The position numbers and the translations under genes are program-made. Positions 8,335-17,073 of a stretch of 64,000 nt of DNA are shown here, in pieces. How positions within the stretch are numbered: position 1 is the first letter of the stretch; each line of letters starts with the position of its first letter. The notes beneath the pieces are model-generated. The model was given only the letters and a program-made list of their open reading frames with translations, did no database searches and was not told where the DNA came from. The stretch lies in NCBI RefSeq assembly GCF_018069705.1, contig NZ_CP072943.1:1923453-1987452 (forward strand), read 5' to 3'. Source of the DNA: Aminithiophilus ramosus (GTDB lineage: Bacteria; Synergistota; Synergistia; Synergistales; Aminithiophilaceae).

Positions 8335-9009
8335 TCAGAGGCCGTCGCGCCTCCCCTCCGATGCGGTCCAGACGACGAGGGCGGCGACGGAGGCGCCCGC
8401 GCCCTCGAGGACCCGGCGGGCCCTGTCGAGGGTGGCGCCCGTGGTGCAGACGTCGTCGACGACGACGAGCCTCCTGCCCGCGATCGACGCCGCTCCCTGT
8501 CTCCAGCGGAGGACGTCTTCGGGCAGATCGCGCCGCTGCGCGGCGCTGCGACCGGTCTGGCCGGGACGGCGGCCGGCCCAGGCGAGGCCGTCGACGACGG
8601 GCAACCGCCAGATGGCCGAGAGCCCCCGGGCGATGAGGAGGGACTGGTTGTAACCTCTCGGGCTTCCGCGATGGAGCGGCAGGGGGACGAGGCCGTCGGC
8701 GGCGGGAGCCTCGAAGGCCCGTCCCAGGGCCCGGCCGAGAGGCGGGCCGAGAGAGCGCATCCCCTTATATTTTAGCAGGAGAAGGAGTTCCCGTGGGCGA
8801 CCTTCATGGAGGGCTCCGACGAAAAGAGGAGGGGCGCCGCCGTGGGAGGAACAGGGATAGGGACCGCGGCAGAGGGAGCAGAGGTTCATCGTCTCTCCGA
8901 GAAGGGCGTCGAGACAGTCGGGACAGACGACGGAGGCGATCCGGCCGCAGAGGGGACACTGGACGGGCCAGATGAAATGAAGGAGGATCTCCAAAAGGGT
9001 CGGGACCAT
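8335..9009 (-). CDS. comF: ComF family phosphoribosyltransferase-like protein
   Basis: This 224-residue protein begins with a zinc-finger region (C18/C21 and C29/C32, then C44/C47). It ends with the type I phosphoribosyltransferase signature VVVDDVCTTGATLDRA (about residues 182-197). This is ComFC/GntX architecture, linked to DNA uptake or processing in competent bacteria; its precise reaction is not established. The ATG at 9009 has AAAGGAGG eight bases upstream. The frame stays open far upstream only because it enters the GC-rich repeat cluster. Order comF-yvyF-flgM is as in Bacillus. Confidence 0.92.
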   Translation of the reverse strand: MVPTLLEILLHFIWPVQCPLCGRIASVVCPDCLDALLGETMNLCSLCRGPYPCSSHGGAPPLFVGALHEGRPRELLLLLKYKGMRSLGPPLGRALGRAFEAPAADGLVPLPLHRGSPRGYNQSLLIARGLSAIWRLPVVDGLAWAGRRPGQTGRSAAQRRDLPEDVLRWRQGAASIAGRRLVVVDDVCTTGATLDRARRVLEGAGASVAALVVWTASEGRRDGL

Positions 9010-9136
9010 GGCGGGAACCTCCTTTCCGGCGATGAGGTCGCCTCGCGTGACGATCCTTTTTCCGTCGTTGCAGCGGGGTGAGCCTCCGTTCCGGCCGGAA
9101 AGCCGCCGCCGCATCGCGGTCTTCCAGCCGGAACGC

Positions 9137-10713
9137 GCTTGTCCCGGCCCGCTTCGGAAGAAAGGAAAAGCTCCGCGCTGCCGCCGTCGCCTTTCCTGGG
9201 AGCGTGGGCATCCTGCCCGCGCCCGCCCCGAAGGGGCGGAGGGTTTCCCACGCTTCGCCGTCGTCATCAAGGTTACGACGTTCAAGCCGGGAAACCCTGC
9301 GGGACGAAAAACCCGTCCCGCGCGCCGCCAAGATGGCCGCGCTCCCAGCAAGGGCAAAACCCCTGCCACCGAGGCGGATCGGCGTTCCCGGCAAGGGCAA
9401 AACCTCAAGCTCCACGTCGCCGCCGTTGTCTTTCCTGGGAGCGTGGGCATCTTTGCCCGCGCCCGCCCCGAAGGGGCGGAGGGTTTCCCACGCTTCGCCG
9501 TCGTCATCAAGGTTACGACGTTCAAGCCGGGAAACCCTGCGGGACGAAAGATCCGTCCCGCGCGCCGCCAAGATGGCCGCGCTCCCAGCAAGGGCAAAAC
9601 CCCTGCCACCGAGGCGGATCGGCGCTCCCAGCAAGGGCAAAACCTCAAGCTCCACGTCGCCGCCGTTGCCTTTCCTGGGAGCGTGGGCATCCTGCCCGCG
9701 CCCGCCCCGAAGGGGCGGAGGGTTTTTCTGCGCTTCGCCGTCGTCATCAAGGTTACGACGTTCAAGCCGGGAAACCCTGCGGGACGAAAATTCCGTCCCG
9801 CGCGCCGCCAAGATGGCCGCGCTCCCAGCAAGGGCAAAACCTCAAGCTCCGCGCTGTCGCCGTCGCCTTTCCTGGGAGCGCTGTCGTCTCTGCTCGCCTC
9901 GGAAAAGACAAAGAGCTCCGCGCTGCCGCCGTTGTCTTTCCTGGGAGCGTGGGCATCTTTGCCCGCGCCCGCCCCGAAGGGGCGGAGGGTTTCCCACGCT
10001 TCGCCGTCGTCATCAAGGTTACGACGTTCAAGCCGGGAAACCCTGCGGGACGAAAAATCCGTCCCGCGCGCCGCCAAGATGGCCGCGCTCCCAGCAAGGG
10101 CAAAACCCCTGCCACCGAGGCGGGTCGGCGCTCCCGGCAAGGGTAAAACCCTCGCCCGAAGTCAGGTTTTCCTGAAAGCGCGCTTGTCCCGGCCCGCTTC
10201 GGAAGAAAGGGAAAGCTCCGCGCTGCCGCCGTTGTCTTTCCTGGGAGCGTGGGCATCCTGCCCGCGCCCGCCCCGAAGGGGCGGAGGGTTTCCCACGCTT
10301 CGCCGTCGTCATCAAGGTTACGACGTTCAAGCCGGGAAACCCTGCGGGACGAAAATTCCGTCCCGCGCGCCGCCAAGATGGCCGCGCTCCCAGCAAGGGC
10401 AAAACCCCTGCCACCGAGGCGGATCGGCGTTCCCGGCAAGGGCAAAACCTCAAGCTCCACGTCGCCGCCGTTGTCTTTCCTGGGAGCGTGGGCATCTTGC
10501 CCGCGCCCGCCCCGAAGGGGCGGTGGGTTTCCCACGCTTCGCCGTCGTCATCAAGGTTACGACGTTCAAGCCGGGAAACCCTGCGGGACGAAAAATCCGT
10601 CCCGCGCGCCGCCAAGATAGCCGCGCTCCCAGCAAGGGCAAAACCTCAAGCTCCGCGCTGCCGCCGTTGTCTTTCCTGGGAGCGTGGGCATCCTGCCCGC
10701 GCCCGCCCCGAAG
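9137..10713. repeat. GC-rich hairpin repeat cluster I
   Basis: A mosaic of nested repeats fills this gene-free stretch. The landmark CTTTCCTGGGAGCG occurs at 9191, 9430, 9670, 9867, 9936, 10236, 10475 and 10671, mostly about 240 bases apart. A full unit contains GCCCCGAAGGGGC, then GCGGGACG and CGTCCCGC flanking an A-rich loop, then CGCTCCCAGCAAGGGC. All are self-complementary, so transcripts would be chains of hairpins. A longer leader (GCGCTTGTCCCGGCCCGC) occurs at both about 9145 and 10182, showing block duplication. Long open frames on both strands are by-products of GC richness. Confidence 0.9.
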
Positions 10714-10720
10714 GGGCCTG

Positions 10721-10757
10721 AACAAAGGCCCGCCCCCACCGAGGCGGGAGCGGGCCT
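10721..10757 (-). terminator. Rho-independent terminator of metK
   Basis: On the minus strand AGGCCCGC and GCGGGCCT form the base of a GC-rich stem with further pairing inside, followed by TTTGTT. It starts 14 bases after the metK stop codon. Confidence 0.75.
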
Positions 10758-10771
10758 AGAGGTCCTTTTTG

Positions 10772-11971
10772 CTAGAGGCCGGCGGCGCGGCGCAGGGCTT
10801 CGGTCCGGTCGACCCGCTCCCAGGCCGGGAGCGGATCGAGGTCGATGCGCCCCATGTGGCCGTAGGCGGCGAGGCGGCGATACTGGGGCTTGCGCAGTTC
10901 GAGGTCGGCGATGATGGCGGCGGGACGGAAGTCGAAACAGGCCCGGACGACGCGGGTGATGGCCTCGTCGGAGATTTTTCCCGTGCCGTAGCTGTTGGCC
11001 ATGATGGAGACGGGACGGGCGACGCCGATGGCGTAGGCCACCTGGATCTGACACCTTTCGGCCAATCCGGCGGCGACGACGTTTTTGGCGGCGTAGCGGG
11101 CCATGTAGGCGGCGGAGCGGTCCACTTTGGTGGGGTCCTTGCCGGAGAAGGCGCCGCCGCCGTGGGGCACGAGGCCGCCGTAGGTGTCGACGATGATCTT
11201 CCGGCCCGTCAGGCCCGTGTCGGCCATGGGACCGCCCATGACGAAACGGCCCGAGGGGTTGACGAAGATGTGCGTTTCGTCGTCGAGAAGTCCGGCGGGG
11301 ACGACGGGGCGAATGACGTGCTCGATGACGTCGCGGCGGATCCGCTCCTGCTCCGCTTCGGGGCCATGCTGGGTCGAGACGACGACGGTATCGACGCGGA
11401 GTGCCCTCCCCTCCTCGTACTCGACGGTGACCTGCGTCTTGCCGTCGGGCCTGAGGTAGGACAGAAGCCCCTCCTTGCGGACCGTCGAAAGACGACGGGC
11501 GAGGCGATGGGCCAGGGCGATGGGCAGAGGGAGGAACTCCTCCGTCTCATCGCAGGCGTAGCCGATCATCATGCCCTGATCGCCGGCGCCGAGGCCGTCG
11601 AAATCTTCTTTGAGGAGCCCGTCGCGGATCTCCAGCGCCCTGTCGACGCCCTCTTTGATGTCGCCCGACTGTTCGTCGATGGCGGTGATGATGGCGCAGG
11701 TGTCGCCGTCGAAGCCGAATTTGGCGCGGGTGTAGCCGATGTCTTTGACGATCTCCCGGGCCAGGCGGGGGATGTCGACGTAACAGCTCGTGCTGATCTC
11801 TCCGGCGACGACGACGAGGCCTGTGGTGACGAGGGTTTCGCAGGCCACGCGACCGAAGGGATCCTGAGCGAGGATGGCGTCGAGGATGCCGTCGGAGACC
11901 TGATCGGCCAGTTTGTCGGGATGTCCCTCCGTCACCGATTCGGAAGTGAGGAGGAAGCGTTCTTTTTCCAT
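10772..11971 (-). CDS. metK: S-adenosylmethionine synthetase
   Basis: MetK makes S-adenosylmethionine from ATP and methionine in the cytosol. The 399-residue length is normal for the family. Motifs seen are [12 protein letters not shown] (about 9-20), GAGDQGMM (about 126-133) and the phosphate-binding [12 protein letters not shown] (about 269-280). The ATG at 11971 is where homology starts, although the nearest GGAAAGG is somewhat far upstream. It is monocistronic, with its own promoter and terminator. The 5-prime leader is structured but does not match a SAM riboswitch that I recognise. Confidence 0.97.
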   Translation of the reverse strand: MEKERFLLTSESVTEGHPDKLADQVSDGILDAILAQDPFGRVACETLVTTGLVVVAGEISTSCYVDIPRLAREIVKDIGYTRAKFGFDGDTCAIITAIDEQSGDIKEGVDRALEIRDGLLKEDFDGLGAGDQGMMIGYACDETEEFLPLPIALAHRLARRLSTVRKEGLLSYLRPDGKTQVTVEYEEGRALRVDTVVVSTQHGPEAEQERIRRDVIEHVIRPVVPAGLLDDETHIFVNPSGRFVMGGPMADTGLTGRKIIVDTYGGLVPHGGGAFSGKDPTKVDRSAAYMARYAAKNVVAAGLAERCQIQVAYAIGVARPVSIMANSYGTGKISDEAITRVVRACFDFRPAAIIADLELRKPQYRRLAAYGHMGRIDLDPLPAWERVDRTEALRRAAGL

Positions 11972-12054
11972 GAGCCGGTCACAACCTTTCCTTTTGGCAG
12001 GTCGGCCGCCGGATGCATACGACAAAAAGACCCCAACGGGAGAGGGGGGCGGCC
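11972..12054 (-). promoter_or_regulatory. Structured 5-prime leader of metK
   Basis: On the minus strand GGCCGCC (12054-12048) can pair with GGCGGCC (12010-12004), closing a domain of about 50 nucleotides. Inside it CCCC-TCTCCCGTT-GGGG is followed by TCTTTTTG, which looks like a weak intrinsic terminator. The leader begins almost at the predicted transcription start. Attenuation is possible, but there is no consensus SAM-I, SAM-II or SAM-IV core. Confidence 0.45.
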
Positions 12055-12062
12055 AATCACCG

Positions 12063-12091
12063 CTTATACCCCGAAAAGGGGGATCTGTCAA
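12063..12091 (-). promoter_or_regulatory. Sigma-70 promoter of metK
   Basis: On the minus strand TTGACA (12091-12086) is followed after 17 bases by TATAAG (12068-12063). The -35 box is consensus and the -10 box has one mismatch. The -35 box lies just before the GNAT stop codon region. Confidence 0.85.
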
Positions 12092-12096
12092 CGGCC

Positions 12097-12531
12097 CTAA
12101 GAGTATTCGATGGGGACCCTCAAGAGCTGCATGTTGCCCTCTTCGGAGGAGAAACCCAGCCGCCGCAGAAAGGGACCGAGGTCGCTGGTGTAGGTGACGA
12201 TGAGAGGAATGGGTCTGACGGCAGGATGATCGAGGGCATAGCGCAGGAGCGCTGTGCCGAGGCCCCTGCCCTGGTGATCGGGGTGGACGAGGATGTCCCA
12301 GAGGGAGCCTCTGAAGACGAAGTCGGTCAAAAGGCGGCAGAAGGCGACGAGGCGGTCGTCGTGGCGCACGGAGAAGCAGAGGCTGCTGCCCCGGATCATC
12401 CTGTCGATCTGCTCCAGCGAGCGGCTTTTGCCCCAGTGGGTGAAACGGTAGAGGTCGATGAGCTCGGACGGGGCGAGGGCAAGCTTGCTGTCGTAGAAGA
12501 GGTAGCCGTCCGGCTGAAAGGCCCTATCCAA
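12097..12531 (-). CDS. GNAT family N-acetyltransferase
   Basis: This 144-residue single-domain protein has the acetyl-CoA pyrophosphate-binding motif QGRGLG at residues 87-92 ([17 protein letters not shown]) and a GNAT fold pattern throughout. It transfers an acetyl group from acetyl-CoA to an unknown amine substrate. Its first codons overlap the end of the zinc-ribbon gene upstream, so the two are co-translated. No specific subfamily could be assigned. Confidence 0.85.
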   Translation of the reverse strand: MDRAFQPDGYLFYDSKLALAPSELIDLYRFTHWGKSRSLEQIDRMIRGSSLCFSVRHDDRLVAFCRLLTDFVFRGSLWDILVHPDHQGRGLGTALLRYALDHPAVRPIPLIVTYTSDLGPFLRRLGFSSEEGNMQLLRVPIEYS

Positions 12532-12748
12532 CGTCTCCGGCCCTTACGTATCCCTCGGCAACGCCGAGGGATAGGCCCTGAAGGATTTTCTTCAGGTCTC
12601 CCCGGGCGTCACTTTTCACGGGAAGCTGGACGATCTGGCCCGTGCCGCAGCGGGGGCATATCCAGGTGGTGCGGGCGACGCCGTCCCTATCGGGCGTGCC
12701 GGCGAGAATCTTCATTTCGCCGCAGAGTTGGCAGGCGACGATGAGCAT
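12524..12748 (-). CDS. Small zinc-ribbon protein of unknown function
   Basis: A 74-residue protein with one Cys4 zinc ribbon (C6, C9, C31, C34) followed by a basic and leucine-rich tail. The ATG at 12748 has AAGGAGATGG just upstream, 13 bases downstream of the DUF3084 gene. The ribbon resembles those of nucleic-acid-binding or enzyme-associated small proteins. No named family was recognised. It probably shares a transcript with the DUF3084 and GNAT genes. Confidence 0.75.
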   Translation of the reverse strand: MLIVACQLCGEMKILAGTPDRDGVARTTWICPRCGTGQIVQLPVKSDARGDLKKILQGLSLGVAEGYVRAGDVG

Positions 12749-12761
12749 GGCTCCATCTCCT

Positions 12762-13943
12762 TCAGGGGATATCTTCGACGTGAAGTCGGACCCGTACGGG
12801 GCCTTCGCTGTAGGTCTCCTCATCGACGACGACGACGACGCGGGCTTCCGAGGTTCGATCGGAGAGGGATTCGACGGCCTCGAAAAACTCGGTGGCCGTC
12901 AGATTGCCGACGGTTTTGTGGAGCGGATCGGGAAGGAGTCCGTCCGACACGGCCAGGGCGTTGACCTGGCGCAGAAGGGCGTAAAGGGACTCCTCCACCT
13001 GCTGGCGATTCTGTCCGGCCGGCATGATCTTTTCTATAAGGATCTGACCGGCCCCGTAGACGCGGGCACTGACGTAGGTCCGGGGATCGAGGGAGACCGT
13101 CTCGCCCCGGAGGGCGTTGGAGGCGGCGAGAAAGCGCAGGACCAGGCGATGAGGCGATCCCGTGAGGGTTTCGACGAGGTAGCTCTCGGCCGAAGAGCTG
13201 AGGTTGAAGCGGACGTCCTCGACGTCTCCCCCGAAGCGGAGGGCCACGAAGTGACGGGCCCGGTTGCGGGCCTCGGCGATGAGGACCTCCACCTCGTGGC
13301 GACGGCTTCCGGCGGGGACGGGAACCTGAGAGAGAAGCTCGCCGGCGAAGACGACGATATGTCCCTCGCGGACCTCGTCGAGCCCCTCTCGAAGACCGTC
13401 TGCCTCGGCCTTGAGGCCGGAGACGACCGATTCGAGTTCCTTCCTGTTTTTCTTGAGGGTCTGCGTCTCCCCCTCGAGCCGTTTCTTCTCCGACTCGGCC
13501 TGTTCCAGCCGGGCCCGCACGTCGGAAAGGTCGCTCTGAGCGGCTTCGAGACGTTTTTCGATATCGAAGAGCTCCTGCTGTTTTGTCAGAAGAGAACTCT
13601 GGCTTTCGAAAAGCTGCTGCTCCATGTCGACGAATTCTTCGCGGCTCTCCTGAAGCTGGCCCGTGAGTTCCGTGATCTGGCGCTGGACGTATTTCATGCT
13701 GAAGAGGGCCGTACGGACGCTGTCGGAGGCGACGGAGAGGACCGCGAGGATTCCCAGGGCGATGAGAAGGCCTGTGACGGCCGTGATGATGGACGAGGTA
13801 TCGCGCGGCCTGAGGCCGAAAAGGGAGATGCGCTTCTTTCCGATGCGCATGCCGAGACGATCTCCCGCGTAGGCGACGATGGAGCTGACGAGAAGCACGG
13901 AGAGGATGAGCTGCCAGTTCATCTCTCCCAAAGTCAGGATCAT
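12762..13943 (-). CDS. DUF3084 membrane-anchored coiled-coil protein
   Basis: This 393-residue protein has two N-terminal membrane segments (about residues 11-29 and 50-75). A long coiled coil follows (about 95-205, rich in E, K, Q and L heptads), then a C-terminal globular domain ending in short beta strands. The layout matches the DUF3084 family found in cyanobacteria and Synergistota, whose function is unknown. An envelope scaffold role is only a guess. It could start at 13943 (MILTLGEMNWQ) or eight codons later (MNWQLILS). No clear promoter was seen upstream. Confidence 0.8.
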   Translation of the reverse strand: MILTLGEMNWQLILSVLLVSSIVAYAGDRLGMRIGKKRISLFGLRPRDTSSIITAVTGLLIALGILAVLSVASDSVRTALFSMKYVQRQITELTGQLQESREEFVDMEQQLFESQSSLLTKQQELFDIEKRLEAAQSDLSDVRARLEQAESEKKRLEGETQTLKKNRKELESVVSGLKAEADGLREGLDEVREGHIVVFAGELLSQVPVPAGSRRHEVEVLIAEARNRARHFVALRFGGDVEDVRFNLSSSAESYLVETLTGSPHRLVLRFLAASNALRGETVSLDPRTYVSARVYGAGQILIEKIMPAGQNRQQVEESLYALLRQVNALAVSDGLLPDPLHKTVGNLTATEFFEAVESLSDRTSEARVVVVVDEETYSEGPVRVRLHVEDIP

Positions 13944-14164
13944 CTCATCGCCCCCTTTCTCCTCACAAAGCTATCACAAAGCCTTTGCCGACGCCATCGG
14001 TAAAGCCTGCCTTTCGTGCCCCGGCGGCGTTCGTCTTCCTTGTTGTATGGTTCGGAGCTGCATGGTTCGGACTGTCCGGCGGCGACGTCCGATGTCCCCG
14101 GAATAGGGCGATCCCCCTCGGGGCCGCGAGAACTCGATTCTCCATACCTTGATTCTCCATACAA
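13944..14164. other. Intergenic stretch with short direct repeats
   Basis: No gene is visible. ATGGTTCGGA occurs twice near 14046-14071, and GATTCTCCATAC occurs twice near 14136-14162. They may be operator sites for the DUF3084 transcript or residues of small duplications. Confidence 0.4.
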
Positions 14165-14202
14165 GGAGGAAGGGGACGCCTTTTCGGCGTCCCCTTCCTC
14201 CT
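14165..14202. terminator. Long perfect hairpin after lysine 6-transaminase gene
   Basis: The stem pairs AGGAGGAAGGGGACGCC with GGCGTCCCCTTCCTCCT around a short loop of T and C, about 17 uninterrupted base pairs. It lies about 30 bases after the lat stop codon. There is no real T-tract on the minus strand (TTGTATGG follows), so it may be a processing or stability element as much as a terminator. Confidence 0.65.
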
Positions 14203-14231
14203 CGGGGAGAGAGCGCGGTCGCGACGGGGGA

Positions 14232-15581
14232 CTAGAGGGTCTTGAGCACGCTGCGGGTGATCTCGATGCCCCGAGCCAGATCCTCGACGGGGACGTTGAG
14301 GGCCGGACGGTAGCGGATGGAGGAGCCGCCGCAGGGAAGGATGAGCATCCTCTTCGCCCAGAGGGCCTTGAGGACCTTGTCGCGGTCGGCGGCGTTGCGG
14401 AAGTCGTAGGCGCACATGAGTCCCTTGCCCCGGACGTTGCAGAGCAGGTGGGGGAACTCGGCCTCCAGTTCCTTCAGACCGTTGTAGAGGGCCGGACCGG
14501 CCGTGTTCGACACGTAGTCCAGAATGTTGTCGTCGCGGTAGATCTCCAGGTAGCGCGTCGAACGGACCATGTCGACGACGGTGCCGCCCCAGGTCGAGTT
14601 GATCCGGCTCGAGACCTTGAAGCAGTTGTCCTCCACCTCGTCGACCCTCGGACCGGCGCAGAGGCCGCAGATCTGGGCCTTCTTGCCGAAGCAGAAGATG
14701 TCCGGCTTCACTCCGTGGTGCTCCCAGGCCCACATCTTGCCCGTGACGCCCATGCCGCACTGCACTTCGTCGAAGATGAGGAGGATGTCGTTCTCGTCGG
14801 CGATCTCGCGGAGTTTCTTCATGAATTCCGTCCGGAACTGGTTGTCGCCGCCCTCGCCCTGGATGGTCTCGATGATGATGGCGCAGATGTCGTCGGGGTT
14901 GTCGGCCAGAGCCTGTCTGATCTGCTTCTCCGCCACCGTCTCCAGCCACTGGACGACGCCCAGATGGTCCTCGAGGGGCCAGGTGATCTTGGGGTTGATC
15001 ACGCGGGGCCAGTCGTATTTGGCGAAGAACTGGTATTTGTTGGGGTCGTTCGTGTTGGTCACGGAGAGGGTGTAGCCGCTGCGGCCGTGGAAGGCGTCGT
15101 TGAAGTGAATGACCTTCGTTCCCTTCGTTCCCCGGATGGCCTGACCCTTGGTGATCTTGCCCTGGGCGAGGAGCTTGCGGACCTTCCAGTCCATGGCGAC
15201 CTTGAAGGCGTTCTCGACGGCCAGGGTTCCGTAGTCGATGAAGAAGAGGTGGTCGAAGCCCTCGGGCTTGGCCACTTCGGCGAAGGTCTTGACGAACTCG
15301 GCCATTTCGACGGTGTAGATGTCGGAGCTGGCCACCTTGTTGATGGCCGAGCGGAAGATCTTCTCCTTGAATTCGTCGTTGGCCAGCTTGGGATGGTTCA
15401 TGCCGAAGGGGGCCGAGGCGAAGAAGGTGTAGAAGTCGAGCCACTGGTCTCCCGTGGCGGCGTCGACGATATGGCTACCCTTGGATTTCTCCATGTCGAT
15501 GACGATGTCGAAACCGTCACGGAGAACCCACTTGGCAATGGTGTCGAAGACCTGGTTGGGCTTAACGGAGCACTGAGTCAT
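14232..15581 (-). CDS. lat: L-lysine 6-transaminase
   Basis: A 449-residue class III aminotransferase that moves the epsilon-amino group of lysine to 2-oxoglutarate, giving allysine (piperideine-6-carboxylate). The PLP-binding lysine lies in IFCFGKKAQICG near residue 300, as in mycobacterial LAT. Other motifs include IIETIQGEGGDNQF and FDEVQCGMGVTG, with the catalytic Asp-x-x-Gln region. The subfamily is identified by these flanking sequences. The ATG at 15581 follows GGAAGGAGGAGG. It stands alone between a terminator-like hairpin and its own promoter. It fits amino-acid fermentation. Confidence 0.92.
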   Translation of the reverse strand: MTQCSVKPNQVFDTIAKWVLRDGFDIVIDMEKSKGSHIVDAATGDQWLDFYTFFASAPFGMNHPKLANDEFKEKIFRSAINKVASSDIYTVEMAEFVKTFAEVAKPEGFDHLFFIDYGTLAVENAFKVAMDWKVRKLLAQGKITKGQAIRGTKGTKVIHFNDAFHGRSGYTLSVTNTNDPNKYQFFAKYDWPRVINPKITWPLEDHLGVVQWLETVAEKQIRQALADNPDDICAIIIETIQGEGGDNQFRTEFMKKLREIADENDILLIFDEVQCGMGVTGKMWAWEHHGVKPDIFCFGKKAQICGLCAGPRVDEVEDNCFKVSSRINSTWGGTVVDMVRSTRYLEIYRDDNILDYVSNTAGPALYNGLKELEAEFPHLLCNVRGKGLMCAYDFRNAADRDKVLKALWAKRMLILPCGGSSIRYRPALNVPVEDLARGIEITRSVLKTL

Positions 15582-15641
15582 GGAAACTGCCTCCTCCTTC
15601 CGAAGCTACCCTGAAAGAATCCGAACGATCAACCTAGGCGG

Positions 15642-15704
15642 ATTATAAGTTTATGACCTCAATGACTACGGCCTCATTTTATTCCATGAGTACAGCTCTT
15701 GCAA
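15642..15704 (-). promoter_or_regulatory. Promoter region of lat
   Basis: On the minus strand TTGCAA (15704-15699), 17 bases, then TAAAAT (15681-15676) form a good sigma-70 promoter. A second, perfect -10 (TATAAT, 15647-15642) lies downstream without a clear -35. The -35 lies within the palindrome CTTGCAAG. TGCAAGT recurs near 15736 and CTTGAG is repeated at about 15711-15726, so a regulator site is plausible. The region is conspicuously AT-rich for this chromosome. Confidence 0.65.
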
Positions 15705-15859
15705 GTCCATCTTGAGATAACTTGAGTCTTTTATGCAAGTTCTTTTATTCACCATTGAACCACAGCTATTCTTCAGGTCATAGATCGGGGAAAGGCGTCG
15801 TCGCCAGAATATGGTGGACCCCATTGTCAAGACCATTTGAGGCCCGAAGTTAGTTAAAG

Positions 15860-16733
15860 TCAGACCGCCATCGGTCCCTCCCGGTCGGCAAAGTGAACCT
15901 CCCGCGGTGTCCTGTAGTTCAGTGAGGAGTGAAGCCTTTCGTCGTTGTAGAAGTCCATATACTCCCGCAGGCCGCAGCGGAGATCGCGGACCCGCTCGTA
16001 GTCGTTCAAGTAGAGCCACTCATACTTGAGGGTCCGCCAGAAGCGTTCCACGAAGATGTTGTCGAGGGCCCTGCCACGACCGTCCATGCTGATCCGGATC
16101 TCCTTTTCCTTGAGCAGAGACAGAAAGGCCTTACTGGTGAACTGACAGCCCTGGTCGGTGTTGAAGATCTCCGGCGTTCCCTGCCGAAGGGCCCTGTCGA
16201 GGGCGACGACGCAGAACTCTGCGTCCAGGGTGTTGGAAAGTTCCCAGGAGAGGACGAAGCGGCTGTGCCAATCGATGACGGCCGCGAGGTACATGAAACC
16301 GCCACTCATCGGGAGGTAGGTGACATCGGTGCTCCAGACCTGATTCGGTCTGACGATGACGGCGTTCCGGAGCAGGTAGGGATAAATCTCATGTTCGGGG
16401 TGAGGCTTGCTGGTTCCCGGTTTGGGGCCAATCCCTTCGAGCCCCATAAGCCTCATCAGCCGTCCGATCCGTTTGCGGTTCACGTCCTGTCCCTGTCGAC
16501 GCAGCCAGGCCGTCATCCGGCGGCTCCCGTAAGAGGGGGCGCAGGTGTACCGGCCGTCGATGAGCTCCATGATTTCAAGGTTCTCCGCCGTCTCCGTCGC
16601 GGAAGAGCTCGCGTAGTAGAAGCTGGACCGGTTAAGATCAAGGAGGTCACATTGCCGACGAACACTGATCGAAGGGTGCTCGGGATCGATGGAGGTCCGC
16701 TTTCCCTCAAGCGTCAGCGCCTGATTTTTTTTT
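15860..16733 (-). CDS. IS3 transposase OrfB (catalytic part, read by frameshift)
   Basis: The integrase-core part of the transposase. The DDE triad is visible in STDVTYLP, FNTDQGCQF and NIFVERFW, in the usual IS3 spacing, with the HTH_21-like region before it (SYGSRRMTAWLRR). The frame has no start of its own near the correct point. It is entered by -1 slippage on a run of nine A at 16733-16725 (minus strand), giving an OrfAB fusion. The frame is intact, so the element may be active. Confidence 0.9.
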
Positions 16734-16991
16734 GAGCCAGTCGAGCTCCATCTTGAGCCGACCGATCTCCTGGTAGAGGGGGGCCATCGACGTCTCGACA
16801 TCCATCGGAGTGCCTTTGCGTTGAAAGATCTCCGGACCCCCTTGCAGAAGCTGCTTCTTCCACTGACCGATCTGGACGGCGGAAACCTCGAACTCACCCG
16901 ACAATTGAGCCAGGGTCTTATCCCCTTTCAGGGCAGCGAAGGCTACTTTGCTTTTGAACTCCGCTGAACGCCTCTGTCGCTTGGCTGCCAT
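16707..16991 (-). CDS. IS3 transposase OrfA (DNA-binding part)
   Basis: A 94-residue helix-turn-helix protein (KSKVAFAALKGDKTLAQLS near the start) with a C-terminal leucine-zipper-like helix. It binds the terminal repeats and dimerises. It ends just after the A9 slippery run through which it is fused to OrfB. Confidence 0.9.
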   Translation of the reverse strand: MAAKRQRRSAEFKSKVAFAALKGDKTLAQLSGEFEVSAVQIGQWKKQLLQGGPEIFQRKGTPMDVETSMAPLYQEIGRLKMELDWLKKKSGADA

Positions 16992-17073
16992 GATGTCCCC
17001 TCTCTTTCTGGGACCCTATGATACAGCCCGACTTCAACTGCAACTTAGCTCGTGGTCCAGTTTTCGGGGTCCA

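Larger units (their letters stand above)
15815..17073 (-). mobile_element. IS3-family insertion sequence
   Basis: About 1.26 kb, bounded by inverted ends: TGGACCCC followed by ATTGTCAAGACC on the left, and TGGACCCC followed by GAAAACTGGACC on the right (minus strand). It holds two overlapping frames with the usual orfA/orfB frameshift. The trinucleotide TAT lies at or within two bases of both ends (15810-15812 and 17075-17077) and may be the target duplication. The right end interrupts a YkgJ-type gene. Confidence 0.92.

Noticed and set aside
9010-10140. N-terminal extension of ComF into the repeat cluster.
   Set aside because: The strong AAAGGAGG site and homology fix the start at 9009; the extension only reads repeat sequence.
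8804-10759. Many long overlapping frames on both strands in the GC-rich repeat cluster, and again at 17381-18694.
   Set aside because: They translate the same hairpin repeats in all frames, with Arg/Pro/Ala-rich products and no start signals. The repeat is DNA or RNA structure, not protein.
11972-12091. SAM riboswitch before metK.
   Set aside because: The leader is only about 85 bases and lacks the conserved SAM-I, SAM-II and SAM-IV core sequences.
15666-16019. A 117-codon minus-strand frame crossing the left IS border.
   Set aside because: It is a chimera of IS3 end sequence and flanking AT-rich DNA in another frame than the transposase; no ribosome site.
16734-16897. Upstream extension of the IS3 OrfB frame.
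   Set aside because: This part overlaps OrfA in another phase with no homology; OrfB is entered by frameshift at the A9 run.
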